The notes below the pieces were generated by a model. It did no database searches and was not told the DNA's origin. It was given only the letters and a program-made list of their open reading frames with translations. A stretch of 14,622 nucleotides of DNA from Lachnospiraceae bacterium (lineage in GTDB: Bacteria; Bacillota; Clostridia; Lachnospirales; Lachnospiraceae). Both the position numbers and the translations under genes were made by a program. Positions 1 to 8,210 of the stretch are shown here, one piece after another (position 1 is the stretch's first letter; every line of letters begins with the position of its first letter). Where the stretch lies: the NCBI GenBank assembly GCA_014804285.1, contig JAAVAA010000037.1:1-14622 (forward strand). The letters are read 5' to 3'.

Positions 1-1736
1 AGAACCACAACATCCTCTCTGACTTCCACGCCGCTCTCCGTAAGGCCTGTATAGCTGGGTTCTCCTTCCAACCAGAATTTGAATAATGCTTTATACAAGT
101 CCAGCATATAGTAACCATATTCAACTCCCGGTTCCAGCCATCGAAAGCCAGAAGGAGTTCCCTCAACCCTCTCGTTAATTGCACCCACAAAAAAGGTGAT
201 ATCTTCTTTATGCTCAGAAATCATCTGTTCCTGAAGCCGTTCATACTCCTCATGGGAAGTAATGGTTGCCAGATAACCGCCCCTCTCGTGACAAAGCGCT
301 TCCGCTTCCTTCCATGTGACATCTTTCACGATCAGTTCATACCGGTGCTTCGCAGAAGCCACATCCCCTGTCCTTAATATTGATTTGATCTCATCCAGAA
401 TATAATATTTCTGTGGGTGCATACTCTGTTTCATAGGATATATGGCATTTAATCGGGCCTCATATTCCTCTCCTGTTATTTCCTCTCCGCCCCAATATTC
501 CTCCATGTTCCAAGGTTCCTCTCCTGTCCAGTAAAAGAATTCAAGATAGGGGCTATTTTCATCATTTTCATCAATCCGCACTCTATCCGGTCCGTCACCC
601 CATATACCGCCGTCAACATAGACCCATTTCCCGTCCTGAATGGCATAGACATTATCATAATAATACCCCATATTGCCATCTGAATTGCAGATCAGGTTTC
701 CTCTCTCAATATAAGTGACATTAAGGCGGTCGGACTGCCACACATCCAGAACATGATCATGAAATGTCAGAAACTGGCATCCTCCCGCTTCACCTCCAGT
801 GTCAACCACCATTTCGGGAATGTCGTCATCATCCACATAAATCAGGCTGTATGTGCAGGTATCCGCATAATTATCTTCCTCCAGATAATTAAGATAAGCC
901 TGCTTCCACTCCTCCAGACAGGAATCATCCTGCTCTATACGCCTCTGCTCTTTCAAAAGAGAGAGGCGCTTGCACAATTCATTGTACAGATCATCAATAT
1001 CGTTTACAAATACAGCGTCATCATATCCCCATACATTCAATTCTTCCCAGTCCCACTCTTCACAGACTTGCTTATATACTTCCTCAGATACCTCGTTTCC
1101 ATCTATCTCATAGCATTCCCCAATATACTGAAACTCTTCATATTGCGGAGTACTGTGGAGCGCCAACCATTCTACGCTTTCAGTCCCGTCGATCCGATAA
1201 AAAAATGATGTTTCTTCACCCTGCCCCATATGTGTGCTGAAAATCAGGTTTTCATAGGAATTAAACCTGCACCTTCCAAAGCTTCCAAATTCTCCTGCTT
1301 CCACTACGTTTCCGCCATTGTATACACATATGATCACACCGGCTACGTGGGCGTCAGAAGGAACGATCGCCAGTTCCGGAATATTATCAATGTCAATGAA
1401 CACCAGATCAAATTTTATCCCGTCTGTTTCATATGGGTATTCCTCATAAAATTTTTGGAGGTATTTCGCATATGCCAGAAGAACTTTCTTTTCTTCCTCG
1501 CTGAGTGCATAGGAATCATCTCCGTCTGCCATCTCTCCGGCAGAATCTGGAATGCTCTCATCAACTTCCGGATTTTCAGTTCTGCTGTCCCTGTCTTTTT
1601 CCTCAATATTGCTGTAGGCATCCTGCGGAATCTCACTTTCCTGTGTCTGCGCCGGGACAAAATTATGTACCTGTATATATAATAAAATAATTACTGTAAA
1701 TATTACCACCATGCTGACGCTTATTATTCTCTTCAT
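1..1736 (-). CDS. Membrane-anchored C-type lectin-domain protein (3' end outside window)
   Basis: The frame is open from the ATG at 1736 to the window edge (578 codons visible, C-terminus missing). A GGGAG ribosome site lies about 6 bases upstream. Residues 1-22 form a hydrophobic signal or anchor (MKRIISVSMVVIFTVIILFY), followed by an acidic linker. Two segments of the type IDIDNIPELAIV (about residues 108-124) and VDDDDIPEMVVD (about 292-308) resemble the acidic FG-GAP/calcium-loop repeats of extracellular proteins. From about residue 460 there is a C-type lectin-like fold: YELI..VTWKEAEALC.ERGGYLATI, then FFVGA, a FRWLEPG block and FKFWLEGEPS, which match the usual WIG / W.W..G / W..GEP signatures. 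I infer an outer-face protein that binds carbohydrate or protein. The ligand is unknown. It starts 41 bases after the stop of the propeller gene, so it is probably co-transcribed. Confidence 0.85.
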   Translation of the reverse strand, partial: MKRIISVSMVVIFTVIILLYIQVHNFVPAQTQESEIPQDAYSNIEEKDRDSRTENPEVDESIPDSAGEMADGDDSYALSEEEKKVLLAYAKYLQKFYEEYPYETDGIKFDLVFIDIDNIPELAIVPSDAHVAGVIICVYNGGNVVEAGEFGSFGRCRFNSYENLIFSTHMGQGEETSFFYRIDGTESVEWLALHSTPQYEEFQYIGECYEIDGNEVSEEVYKQVCEEWDWEELNVWGYDDAVFVNDIDDLYNELCKRLSLLKEQRRIEQDDSCLEEWKQAYLNYLEEDNYADTCTYSLIYVDDDDIPEMVVDTGGEAGGCQFLTFHDHVLDVWQSDRLNVTYIERGNLICNSDGNMGYYYDNVYAIQDGKWVYVDGGIWGDGPDRVRIDENDENSPYLEFFYWTGEEPWNMEEYWGGEEITGEEYEARLNAIYPMKQSMHPQKYYILDEIKSILRTGDVASAKHRYELIVKDVTWKEAEALCHERGGYLATITSHEEYERLQEQMISEHKEDITFFVGAINERVEGTPSGFRWLEPGVEYGYYMLDLYKALFKFWLEGEPSYTGLTESGVEVREDVVV

Positions 1737-1776
1737 CAAAATCTCCCAGTATATCATAATCCGTTTTACTATTTAA

Positions 1777-3990
1777 TTAGCTTTTCATTCTCATCACAAG
1801 CTGTTCCATCACGGTATCCATAATTATCAGAAGGCTTTCATTTACACGCTTTACGAATTCTTCATTTTCCCGCGATTCCGCCATGTATTCTTCAAATCCT
1901 TCCTTTTCAAGCCACATAAAATGCCTGTATTCCATATAATCTTCTTCCGGATTCTTATTGGGGTCCCAATATAAGTACGCAGTCTTCCCTGTTTCTATTT
2001 CTCTGACACAGATACCCGGAGGACATATCTTCTTCATTCTCTCATATTCCTCCTGCTCCATATCAACCTCGTCGTCATAATCAGCATCTGAAGAATACGC
2101 AACATATTTCCCATCTGGACTGAAACATGCAGAATACATATATTCCCCCAGATAGGTCACTTCTCCTGATGGATATGCAATCCGGAAAAAGGAAGACCGC
2201 CCTGCCTGAACCGTCAGCCACCCTTCCTTCTCATTTCCTTCAAACTGTTGAATATCTACTAAGATCGTATGTCCCTCCTGTACATCATCCCGTATTTGCG
2301 CCACTTCTTCCTGTATTCCCTGCACTGAAAAACTCCACCGTTCCGCTCCATCCTCTATTCCCCTGATGGTGAGCAGGCTAAAATTATCCCGAACCCCTGC
2401 AAGCAAATTTCCTTCCGCATTAATTCTCCATATAGGAAGATATCCCTCGTCATAGCTTTCTTCTTTCAGTTCCGATAGCATCTCATAATGCTCCTCATCC
2501 ATCTCTCTATAGCTATCTCCATCTTTCACAATCAACATCGGTCGATTTTCAACCCAGATTTCATTCACTTCCTCCCTTACTTTTTCCTTTTCATAGAATA
2601 ATATTTGCGTCCTCATCGTTTCATATTCGCTCCACTTGCTCGTTATGACACATTTACAATCCGGGGAAACATCGGAAACATAAGCAATATCACATTCCGT
2701 ATCTTTCTCCTCAAAATCTAACGGAAGTCTTTCCGTAAATTCCTGATACAATTGTTTTGCTTCTTCAATTGTCTTCGTTTCACTGCCGATAATGGAAGGT
2801 CTAAACGTAAATCCTCCTGCCCCTTCATGTAACTGGGTACTACAAAACAGATAATAATTTAACTCTTCAAACTCATCCATACCGCAGTAATCCCCTGCGG
2901 TCATATCGCTCTTCGCATCCCTCTCCTTCATAACCCTTTCAAAACATTCCTTTTCTACCCACTGGAAAGCACGCGTATTCAACTGCTCAGCCCAGTCTGC
3001 TATATCATGTATATCCTGCCTTATATATGCTGTCTTTCCAGTATCCACTTCTAAGATATAAATTCCCGGAAGTATCCTGTCTACCTCTTCCGCTTCCTCT
3101 GCATCCAGATCAAAATATGCCTCGCTATCCGGGCTGGAATAAGCTATATACTTTCCGTCCGGACTATAACAAGGGTAATACATATCTTTCCCAAGATACC
3201 GGGTTTCTCCGGAAGAATAAGTATATTCATAAAAAGAACGATTACCTAATTCATACACTACTTTTCCGCTCTCCCTATCTCCCTGAATCTGCCAAACATA
3301 TCCATATTTATCCCCTTGATAAAAAGTCCACAAAACCTCTGCGTTCTCTAAATCACATATTGCCATTTCCCATGTATCATTCGATTTGTTATATTTATCT
3401 CCGCCTGCTAAATCTCCCTGTTCATTGAACTTCACACAATAATATCCCGTTTCATCATCTAATCTTTTCACTTTCTTATCAAGCACTTCCCCATCTATCA
3501 CTGCATAAGTATCCCCATTCTTTATAATGCGGAAAGGACAGTCATAATTATTATCTACTTCTCGCTGCTCTTTCTCTGTTTCCCCTTTAAAAGACCGCCA
3601 TCTCTTAAGTGAGGCATTTCCTTCCACATCTTCTCCTGTTATGGCTAATTGGGCATCCGAAGAGAGACTTCTTAGTTCCATATATCCCTCATGCTCGTTC
3701 TCCCATAACGGCTCCATAAATTTCTGATAAAGTTCTACTCCTGCCTCCGCCGTTTCTGCATCATTTCCAATAAATGCGTTAACAGTTGGATTAACCGATG
3801 CCGCTGTTGTTCCTATATTAGTATTGCAAAATAAATAATAATGAAAATCCTCGAAATCGCTTATACCGCAGTAATCCCCTGTAGTCATATCGCTCTTCGC
3901 ATCCCTCTCCATTTCTTCTTTCCCGCTATTCTCCATCGAAACTGATGCGATTATAAGCATTATCAGCAGTATGCCTTTCTTGATCATCAT
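1777..3990 (-). CDS. Exported two-module WD40/PD40-like beta-propeller protein
   Basis: The frame extends to 4038, but the start is placed at 3990 because a strong AAAGGAGGG ribosome site sits just upstream of the ATG-ATG there, giving 737 residues. Residues 1-20 form a hydrophobic signal or anchor (MMIKKGILLIMLIIASVS) without a clear lipobox. The rest is two copies of one ~330-residue module. Each begins with RDAKSDMT.GDYCG and a YYLFC block, and later carries YSSGETRYLG / YPSGEVTYLG followed by PDGKYIAYSS / PDGKYVAYSS, the PD40/WD40-like propeller signature. Each module ends with a TGKTAY strand and a short tail. The two modules are clearly related but much diverged outside the first ~15 residues. 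I infer an extracellular scaffold or binding protein; no catalytic motif is visible. It follows the DUF5050-like gene with 19 bases between stop and start. Confidence 0.85.
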   Translation of the reverse strand: MMIKKGILLIMLIIASVSMENSGKEEMERDAKSDMTTGDYCGISDFEDFHYYLFCNTNIGTTAASVNPTVNAFIGNDAETAEAGVELYQKFMEPLWENEHEGYMELRSLSSDAQLAITGEDVEGNASLKRWRSFKGETEKEQREVDNNYDCPFRIIKNGDTYAVIDGEVLDKKVKRLDDETGYYCVKFNEQGDLAGGDKYNKSNDTWEMAICDLENAEVLWTFYQGDKYGYVWQIQGDRESGKVVYELGNRSFYEYTYSSGETRYLGKDMYYPCYSPDGKYIAYSSPDSEAYFDLDAEEAEEVDRILPGIYILEVDTGKTAYIRQDIHDIADWAEQLNTRAFQWVEKECFERVMKERDAKSDMTAGDYCGMDEFEELNYYLFCSTQLHEGAGGFTFRPSIIGSETKTIEEAKQLYQEFTERLPLDFEEKDTECDIAYVSDVSPDCKCVITSKWSEYETMRTQILFYEKEKVREEVNEIWVENRPMLIVKDGDSYREMDEEHYEMLSELKEESYDEGYLPIWRINAEGNLLAGVRDNFSLLTIRGIEDGAERWSFSVQGIQEEVAQIRDDVQEGHTILVDIQQFEGNEKEGWLTVQAGRSSFFRIAYPSGEVTYLGEYMYSACFSPDGKYVAYSSDADYDDEVDMEQEEYERMKKICPPGICVREIETGKTAYLYWDPNKNPEEDYMEYRHFMWLEKEGFEEYMAESRENEEFVKRVNESLLIIMDTVMEQLVMRMKS
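2880..2926 (-). repeat. Near-identical 47-bp direct repeat, module-2 copy
   Basis: This block encodes the start of the second propeller module (ERDAKSDMTAGDYCG). By eye it differs at only two positions from 3864-3910, although the surrounding module sequence is strongly diverged. It marks the in-frame junction between the two modules. Confidence 0.85.
3864..3910 (-). repeat. Near-identical 47-bp direct repeat, module-1 copy
   Basis: This block encodes ERDAKSDMTTGDYCG, just after the signal sequence of the propeller protein. It is the partner of 2880-2926, about 984 bp apart. Homologous recombination between the two would delete or add exactly one module in frame. Confidence 0.85.
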
Positions 3991-3991
3991 A

Positions 3992-4016
3992 TTCCCTCCT
4001 TTGGCCCCGTTAATTT
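3992..4016 (-). repeat. 25-bp stop-codon/ribosome-site segment, copy 1
   Basis: On the minus strand this segment reads from the last codon and TAA of the DUF5050-like gene, through CGGGGCC, to the AAAGGAGGGAA ribosome site of the propeller gene. It is identical to 6982-7006. It therefore carries both the end of one gene and the translation signal of the next, and marks a duplicated gene junction. Confidence 0.85.
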
Positions 4017-5659
4017 TTAAATAAGGAAATTTCATCATACCCTATAGTAAAATCCGTAACTTTCGTCCTCATACTTTCCACTATGCGGATAACTACTCCC
4101 TCTTCCGTTAAAAGATAATAAATTTTCCTATAATCTGAATCCAAACAATCTAAGTCTTCCCAAAACATTCTTAAACCCGATTCTGTTTTCCGTATCGCAT
4201 AAGAAAACTCCAGAAGCACTTCGTCTCTGCTCATATCAAACAAATCTTCCACACTAAGTTCTTCTCCGGTTTCGGAAGAATATAGCCTTACTTCATAATG
4301 GTCATCTTTAATATCACTCAAACCATTTCTCCCAATAAACTTCCAGTACACAATACTCACATAAGAAGCATCCGCATACGCATAAATATACCCCCAATTC
4401 CCATAGGATTCATTTTCCCATTCATCTGCTGCATCCTTTATATATTCCGCAAATTCTATACGTTCCCTATAAAAGTCCTCCGCTTCCTGTTTAATTTTAC
4501 TATTTATCTCCCGGTAAGCTTTGATCTTCCCATTTAATTGTGGTAACACAATATTTGTTTTTACTAAATTCCCTTCTCCATCCTCTTCTTCTCTATCATA
4601 TGTATAATCCTCTGCAAAATAGGCTTCACTACAAGCAACTACTCCCGTAAGCATATACCCGTCCGACACCTTTACATTACAAGGATATTCCATATCCTCA
4701 AACATTTCTTTTCTGCCGCTTTTAACATCAATCTGCTGCCACAGCTCCCCTTTTCCCTCTGCTATCCACTCCTTTATGAATATCTTACCGTTCTTGATAT
4801 GAAAATCATGAAACCCTCTATAATCCCAACTGCTGTTTTCAAGCTTCTGCACATAAAGTGTATCCCATGTGCATGAGGATATTTCATACTGATAGATTGT
4901 ATACGCTTCCTCCGGTTCATAGCCCAGCACATAAATGTTGTCTTCCCATATCCCAAAATCTAAGGCCGATTCTGTTACTGTCTTAACCGGAATTTCTATA
5001 TTCCCTATCCTTTCCCCATTTTCCAGCATTGCGCAAACGATATAATTGTCTTTCAAATAATAAAGAACCTGATCTGTTGGGATCATATTGTATCCATCAA
5101 TGTCAAAACATGAAAGAATATTTCCGTATTTATCCATTGTAACAATAGCACCATCTTTATTCTCCAATGATTTTCGTTCTCTAACATAAAGTAATTTCCC
5201 ATCTGTGTTTACCCAGCTGCAATTACCTTGATATAATAATCTGCTGCCCGCTTCTTCCTGCCATGAATACAAATATCCATCATCTTCTGAGATATAATAA
5301 ACCTTATCTTCCAGGAGAATAAATCTATCAATTTTCTGATCCAGCACCTGTATCATCCCACTGCCGTCTGTACAAATCTTGTATAAGGTCTGTCCATCAG
5401 AAGCATTCGTAAAATATATCCAATTATTATTGAGATATATTTCCTTAGGCACCTGCTTTGCAAGACATTCACTCATTTTTCCGTCAGATTTATATAAATA
5501 AAAATGGTCTGCAGAACTTTGATAATAATAATACCCATCCTTATAATTCATTCTGGTGTAATCTGTCTGGCAAATTTGATCAGTCGAATCTACCTGCCAA
5601 TTTTTTACCAGAAGAATAACAATTCCCAAAACTGCCGCCAATAAAAAACACTTCTTCAT
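4010..5659 (-). CDS. Exported DUF5050-like propeller protein with RsiV-like (DUF3298) C-terminal domain
   Basis: 549 residues. Residues 1-20 form a signal anchor (MKKCFLLAAVLGIVILLVKN). Residues ~35-330 contain short repeats with alternating aromatic and polar residues (DGYYYYQ, NNWIYFTN, LYKICTDGSGM, DKVYYISED, DGYLYSW), the pattern of DUF5050-type beta-propellers. Residues ~385-549 run from INSKIKQEAEDFYRER through YEVRLYSSETGEELSVEDLF to YYLLTEEGVVIRI and end FTIGYDEISLF. This matches the DUF4163/DUF3298 arrangement of RsiV/PdaC-like extracellular domains. Domain names are from memory of the families; no search was run. It lies upstream of the propeller gene, probably in one transcript, and the stop codon lies inside the 25-bp repeat shared with 6982-7006. 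A TGGAG ribosome site lies about 11 bases before the start. A degraded relative is at 8068-8142. Confidence 0.8.
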   Translation of the reverse strand: MKKCFLLAAVLGIVILLVKNWQVDSTDQICQTDYTRMNYKDGYYYYQSSADHFYLYKSDGKMSECLAKQVPKEIYLNNNWIYFTNASDGQTLYKICTDGSGMIQVLDQKIDRFILLEDKVYYISEDDGYLYSWQEEAGSRLLYQGNCSWVNTDGKLLYVRERKSLENKDGAIVTMDKYGNILSCFDIDGYNMIPTDQVLYYLKDNYIVCAMLENGERIGNIEIPVKTVTESALDFGIWEDNIYVLGYEPEEAYTIYQYEISSCTWDTLYVQKLENSSWDYRGFHDFHIKNGKIFIKEWIAEGKGELWQQIDVKSGRKEMFEDMEYPCNVKVSDGYMLTGVVACSEAYFAEDYTYDREEEDGEGNLVKTNIVLPQLNGKIKAYREINSKIKQEAEDFYRERIEFAEYIKDAADEWENESYGNWGYIYAYADASYVSIVYWKFIGRNGLSDIKDDHYEVRLYSSETGEELSVEDLFDMSRDEVLLEFSYAIRKTESGLRMFWEDLDCLDSDYRKIYYLLTEEGVVIRIVESMRTKVTDFTIGYDEISLFKN

Positions 5660-5675
5660 AATACATATGCTCCAA

Positions 5676-5707
5676 GCATCATAATTGCATCATTTTTGCA
5701 ATTTCTC
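5676..5707 (-). repeat. TGATGCA direct repeats with 11-bp phasing, short array
   Basis: Two full units and one partial unit of TGATGCA spaced 11 bp apart lie 16-48 bases upstream of the DUF5050-like start codon. A 25-bp stretch (5676-5700) is identical to part of the longer array at 8211-8254. The position and one-helical-turn spacing suggest an operator or promoter-proximal binding site; this is inferred. Confidence 0.6.
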
Positions 5708-5713
5708 CTATGA

Positions 5714-6844
5714 TTACTTTAAATAATAGTGGTCAAGATTTATGTTTCTTTCATCTCTACGGATTTCGATTGCTTCAACCTCATCGTTCTCCGTTACTAA
5801 AAGTGGAATTACTAATCGGTTTGCATGTATGATACTATCTATATCTGACGCATATGCCCCATTTTGTTGATCATAATCCCCTGGACCTGAATAGGAATCT
5901 CCTCCATCCGATTCCAATATTACTTCTCCATTTTCTCCTAAACCTTCCTTCGCATGAAATTCCCACCAATAACTAGTTTCTTCCCCTACAATTGCTACTG
6001 TTATATCAATATTATAATCATACTTTTCTTTTTCATATACTAATTCATTGTAATCATAATTGCCAATATATATTAGATAATTACCATATTCCTTAAAGTC
6101 AAAAAGATAGCTATGAATAAGATTTACCACAGCATCCGTGTATTCATTCTCATATAACTTTCTCGCCCCCTCTGGTACGCTTTTAGGGAAATTCATACTT
6201 ATTGTACCTAAATAATTAAGCTCGCTTACAAAATCTTGTACTTCACATGAAAGAATTGATATATGTTTATCCGGTTCCGGATATATTACTCTTTGGGGTT
6301 CTGGATCGTAAATTTCATATCTATAAAGGTAAAGATTAAGTTTCCCATCTACCTCACACTCATTCACATCGATTTCTTTACCATGTAAATTAATTTTTTT
6401 ATTAACCATACTTGTTGGAATAAAATATATCTTTTCTTTATTGTCCATATAAAAAATGACGTTTTCTAAATCACTTGCTCCGTAAGAGATTCTGTTTTCA
6501 TAATAATTATTTGGAATACCATACTTTTCTTCCCCAAACCACTGTTTACTTATATAGTCTTTGTGGATATTTAGAAGAATTTCTCTTAACCCCTCTTCTC
6601 CTTGTATATTACTTTCTGCTTCTATGTCATTATCCATTTTTTCTTCATTTTTGCAGTTCATATAATTTCCCCAATCTTCACTTTCTATTTTTTCTCTATT
6701 TTCCATTTCACCTAAATAAATATTTTTCAATTTACAGCATAAAACTATCCCACCAATAATACCCACTAATAAAATAAATAATGCTATAAACATATTGTAT
6801 ATAAATTTACGTTTTATACCCCTATTACTTCTCTCTAAACACAT
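5714..6844 (-). CDS. Membrane-anchored protein of unknown function
   Basis: 376 residues, not recognised. The N-terminus has basic residues (SNRGIKRKF) followed by one strong membrane segment at about residues 17-38 (MFIALFILLVGIIGGIVLCC). An acidic, Lys/Asn-rich linker to about residue 85 follows, then a ~290-residue domain rich in Tyr, Asp and Glu. Visible patches include YRYEIYDPEP, YIGNYDYNELVYEKEKYDYN, a glycine-rich GGDSYSGPGDY and the end NINLDHYYLK. No catalytic motif stands out. The topology suggests the large domain faces outside. The start is placed at the ATG at 6844, with an AAAGGAG ribosome site about 12 bases upstream. The gene is noticeably more AT-rich than the propeller genes, and it sits between the two copies of the duplicated cassette. 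Confidence 0.75.
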   Translation of the reverse strand: MCLERSNRGIKRKFIYNMFIALFILLVGIIGGIVLCCKLKNIYLGEMENREKIESEDWGNYMNCKNEEKMDNDIEAESNIQGEEGLREILLNIHKDYISKQWFGEEKYGIPNNYYENRISYGASDLENVIFYMDNKEKIYFIPTSMVNKKINLHGKEIDVNECEVDGKLNLYLYRYEIYDPEPQRVIYPEPDKHISILSCEVQDFVSELNYLGTISMNFPKSVPEGARKLYENEYTDAVVNLIHSYLFDFKEYGNYLIYIGNYDYNELVYEKEKYDYNIDITVAIVGEETSYWWEFHAKEGLGENGEVILESDGGDSYSGPGDYDQQNGAYASDIDSIIHANRLVIPLLVTENDEVEAIEIRRDERNINLDHYYLK

Positions 6845-6935
6845 TACCGACTATCGCTCCTTTCTCATCTACAAATGCTAAGCAAGTAATTTCCGCTAAC
6901 CGATTTATTCTGCTATTGCATCATATACAAAAATT

Positions 6936-6980
6936 TCATATTAAATGTATCAATTGACATGTACAGCATCCTGTTTTCAT
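6936..6980 (-). other. 15-codon stub after a duplicated ribosome site
   Basis: Directly after the second copy of the AAAGGAGGGAA ribosome site, an ATG at 6980 opens 14 sense codons (MKTGCCTCQLIHLI) and then a TGA. The ribosome site is strong and correctly spaced, but the peptide does not resemble the start of the propeller protein. I read it as the truncated start of a lost gene; a short leader peptide is an alternative. Confidence 0.4.
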
Positions 6981-6981
6981 T

Positions 6982-7006
6982 TTCCCTCCTTTGGCCCCGT
7001 TAATTT
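6982..7006 (-). repeat. 25-bp stop-codon/ribosome-site segment, copy 2
   Basis: Identical to 3992-4016. Here it lies just downstream of the first DUF5991-like gene and ends at the stub ATG at 6980. It includes the AAATTAA that encodes the end of the DUF5050-like protein in copy 1, although no intact DUF5050 gene precedes it here. Confidence 0.85.
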
Positions 7007-7013
7007 GTATATG

Positions 7014-7505
7014 CTATAAGTCCTTCTCAAAATATACGCCCTCTATCTCTCCCTCTATATCACGTAATGTAAGAAATGCATCCCGGAGCGCATGCCACGA
7101 AGTATGTAATTCTGAACCAACGTATGATAATGTAATTAACAGTTCACCCTCTTCATAACGGTCAATTCCATTTTGATACAAACTATCCCCCGGCATATTC
7201 TCTTTAAAATAAATATTTATCGAATTATTATCTCCTTTAACATAACCCAATGACCTCTTTTGAGTAAACCACCCATCACCTGTAAGTTTTGCATAGTAAT
7301 CTCCGTCAATTTTAAAAATGATAATCTCATAATCAATAACGTACGCCATTCCTTCAACATCATTATGCTCATATGTTTCTGTATAATCATACTTTCCGAT
7401 CCATGTATCTAGCTCCTCTGCGCGATATGCAGTCAAAAAATAATACAATACTACCAAAATTAAAATTACCGGTATGCAAATAAAAATATATTTTTTTATT
7501 TTCAT
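7014..7505 (-). CDS. Membrane-anchored DUF5991-like small protein A
   Basis: 163 residues. One N-terminal membrane segment (about residues 4-24, KYIFICIPVILILVVLYYFL) is followed by a compact ~135-residue domain: ELDTWIGKYDY, then YEIIIFKIDGDYYAKL, RSLGYVKGDNNSINIYFKE, MPGDSLY, ELLITLSYVGSELHTSW and a final EGVYFEK. The order (a TW.G.Y start, a K.dG.YYA strand, an L.gyVKG.nnSI.I.F block, a YF.K end) fits what I recall of DUF5991, a beta-rich family without known function; the name was not checked. A GAGGGAA ribosome site is well placed. The neighbour at 7542-8048 is a close paralog, so the pair arose by tandem duplication. An extracellular binding or immunity role is possible but not shown. 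Confidence 0.8.
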   Translation of the reverse strand: MKIKKYIFICIPVILILVVLYYFLTAYRAEELDTWIGKYDYTETYEHNDVEGMAYVIDYEIIIFKIDGDYYAKLTGDGWFTQKRSLGYVKGDNNSINIYFKENMPGDSLYQNGIDRYEEGELLITLSYVGSELHTSWHALRDAFLTLRDIEGEIEGVYFEKDL

Positions 7506-7541
7506 AAAAACATTCCCTCACTATCACTTATCATCTGAAAA

Positions 7542-8048
7542 TCATTCTATCTTTTTAAAGTATATACCCTCTATCACCTCTTCTTTTTCCCATAAATCAG
7601 GATATTCCTGTCGAAATGCATACCATGATGTTTGTAATTCCATATCTGCATATGACAGAACAACCAGCAATTCATCCTCTTTATAACGATCATTTTCATA
7701 TAAACTGTCTCCTGGCAAAGCCTCCTTAAAAAATATATCAATTGAATTTTCATTTCCCTTGACATAACCTAATGATCTTGTCTCCGGTTTAAGGGCATAA
7801 CCACGAGTAAGCTCCACATAATAATTTCCGTTAATTTTAAAAATGGAAATTTCATAATCCCGCCAACCTTCCTCTAATTCTGCGGAAAAATGATAACACC
7901 CCAACCAGGTGTCTAACTCTCTTTTACTCTCTTTGGCTTCAATGAAGCAGTGAACAGATATTTCAAATATTAATATGACAAACAGCATTATATCCAGCAA
8001 ATAAATAAGTTTTCTTTTTTCTTTTCCCTTAAAACATTTAATCTTCAA
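7542..8048 (-). CDS. Membrane-anchored DUF5991-like small protein B
   Basis: 168 residues from a TTG start at 8048. The start is supported by an AGGGGG ribosome site 9 bases upstream and because the product then begins MKIK, like the paralog next door. A basic stretch (CFKGKEKRKL) precedes a membrane segment at about residues 16-33 (LLDIMLFVILIFEISVHCF). The domain repeats the pattern of the 7014-7505 product: ELDTWLGCYHF, YEISIFKINGNYYVEL, RSLGYVKGNENSIDIFFKE, PGDSLYEN, ELLVVLSYADMELQTSW, EGIYFKK. About half of the residues are identical. The reading frame starts only about 20 bases after a piece of degraded DUF5050-like sequence, so the pair appears to sit inside an older, broken gene. Confidence 0.8.
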   Translation of the reverse strand: MKIKCFKGKEKRKLIYLLDIMLFVILIFEISVHCFIEAKESKRELDTWLGCYHFSAELEEGWRDYEISIFKINGNYYVELTRGYALKPETRSLGYVKGNENSIDIFFKEALPGDSLYENDRYKEDELLVVLSYADMELQTSWYAFRQEYPDLWEKEEVIEGIYFKKIE

Positions 8049-8067
8049 ATTTTATCAGCCCCCTAAT

Positions 8068-8142
8068 AATCTAAATCATCCCAGAACATTCTTAAGCCTT
8101 CATCCTGCTGCTTTTAATATCAATTTGCTGCTTCAGCTCGCC
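8068..8142 (-). pseudogene. Collapsed remnant of a second DUF5050-like gene
   Basis: Two fragments match the intact gene at 4010-5659. Bases 8105-8142 correspond to 4713-4750 (about 32 of 38 identical; GELKQQIDIKS against GELWQQIDVKS). Bases 8068-8098 correspond to 4147-4177 (about 27 of 31; LRMFWDDLD against LRMFWEDLD). In the intact gene the fragments are about 535 bp apart; here only 6 bases separate them and their frames no longer agree. This is the result of an internal deletion in a former paralog. Counts were made by eye. Confidence 0.75.
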
Positions 8143-8148
8143 AACACG

Positions 8149-8194
8149 AAAAAAGCAGTGCCGAACAGACCATAAAAATCTCATTCTACACTGC
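8149..8194 (-). terminator. Hairpin followed by a T run
   Basis: On the minus strand GCAGTG pairs with CACTGC across a ~28-base interior that can pair further (GAA with TTC), and the stem is followed directly by TTTTTT. It lies downstream of the Rpn-tail pseudogene and of the TGATGCA array, and probably ends transcripts arriving from there. The large loop keeps confidence moderate. Confidence 0.55.
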
Positions 8195-8210
8195 TATTTT
8201 ACATACCCCA

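Noticed and set aside
753..1682. Two plus-strand ORFs of about 150 codons
   Set aside because: They are antisense shadows of the lectin-domain gene, which has a signal sequence, domain motifs and a ribosome site; the plus-strand products show no recognisable features.
4774..4956. 60-codon minus-strand ORF within the DUF5050-like gene
   Set aside because: It is an out-of-frame ORF inside a longer gene with consistent domain motifs, and it has no ribosome site.
8149..8194. Insertion-sequence terminal inverted repeats
   Set aside because: The arms are 6 bp with no transposase between them, and one is followed by a T run, which fits a terminator better.
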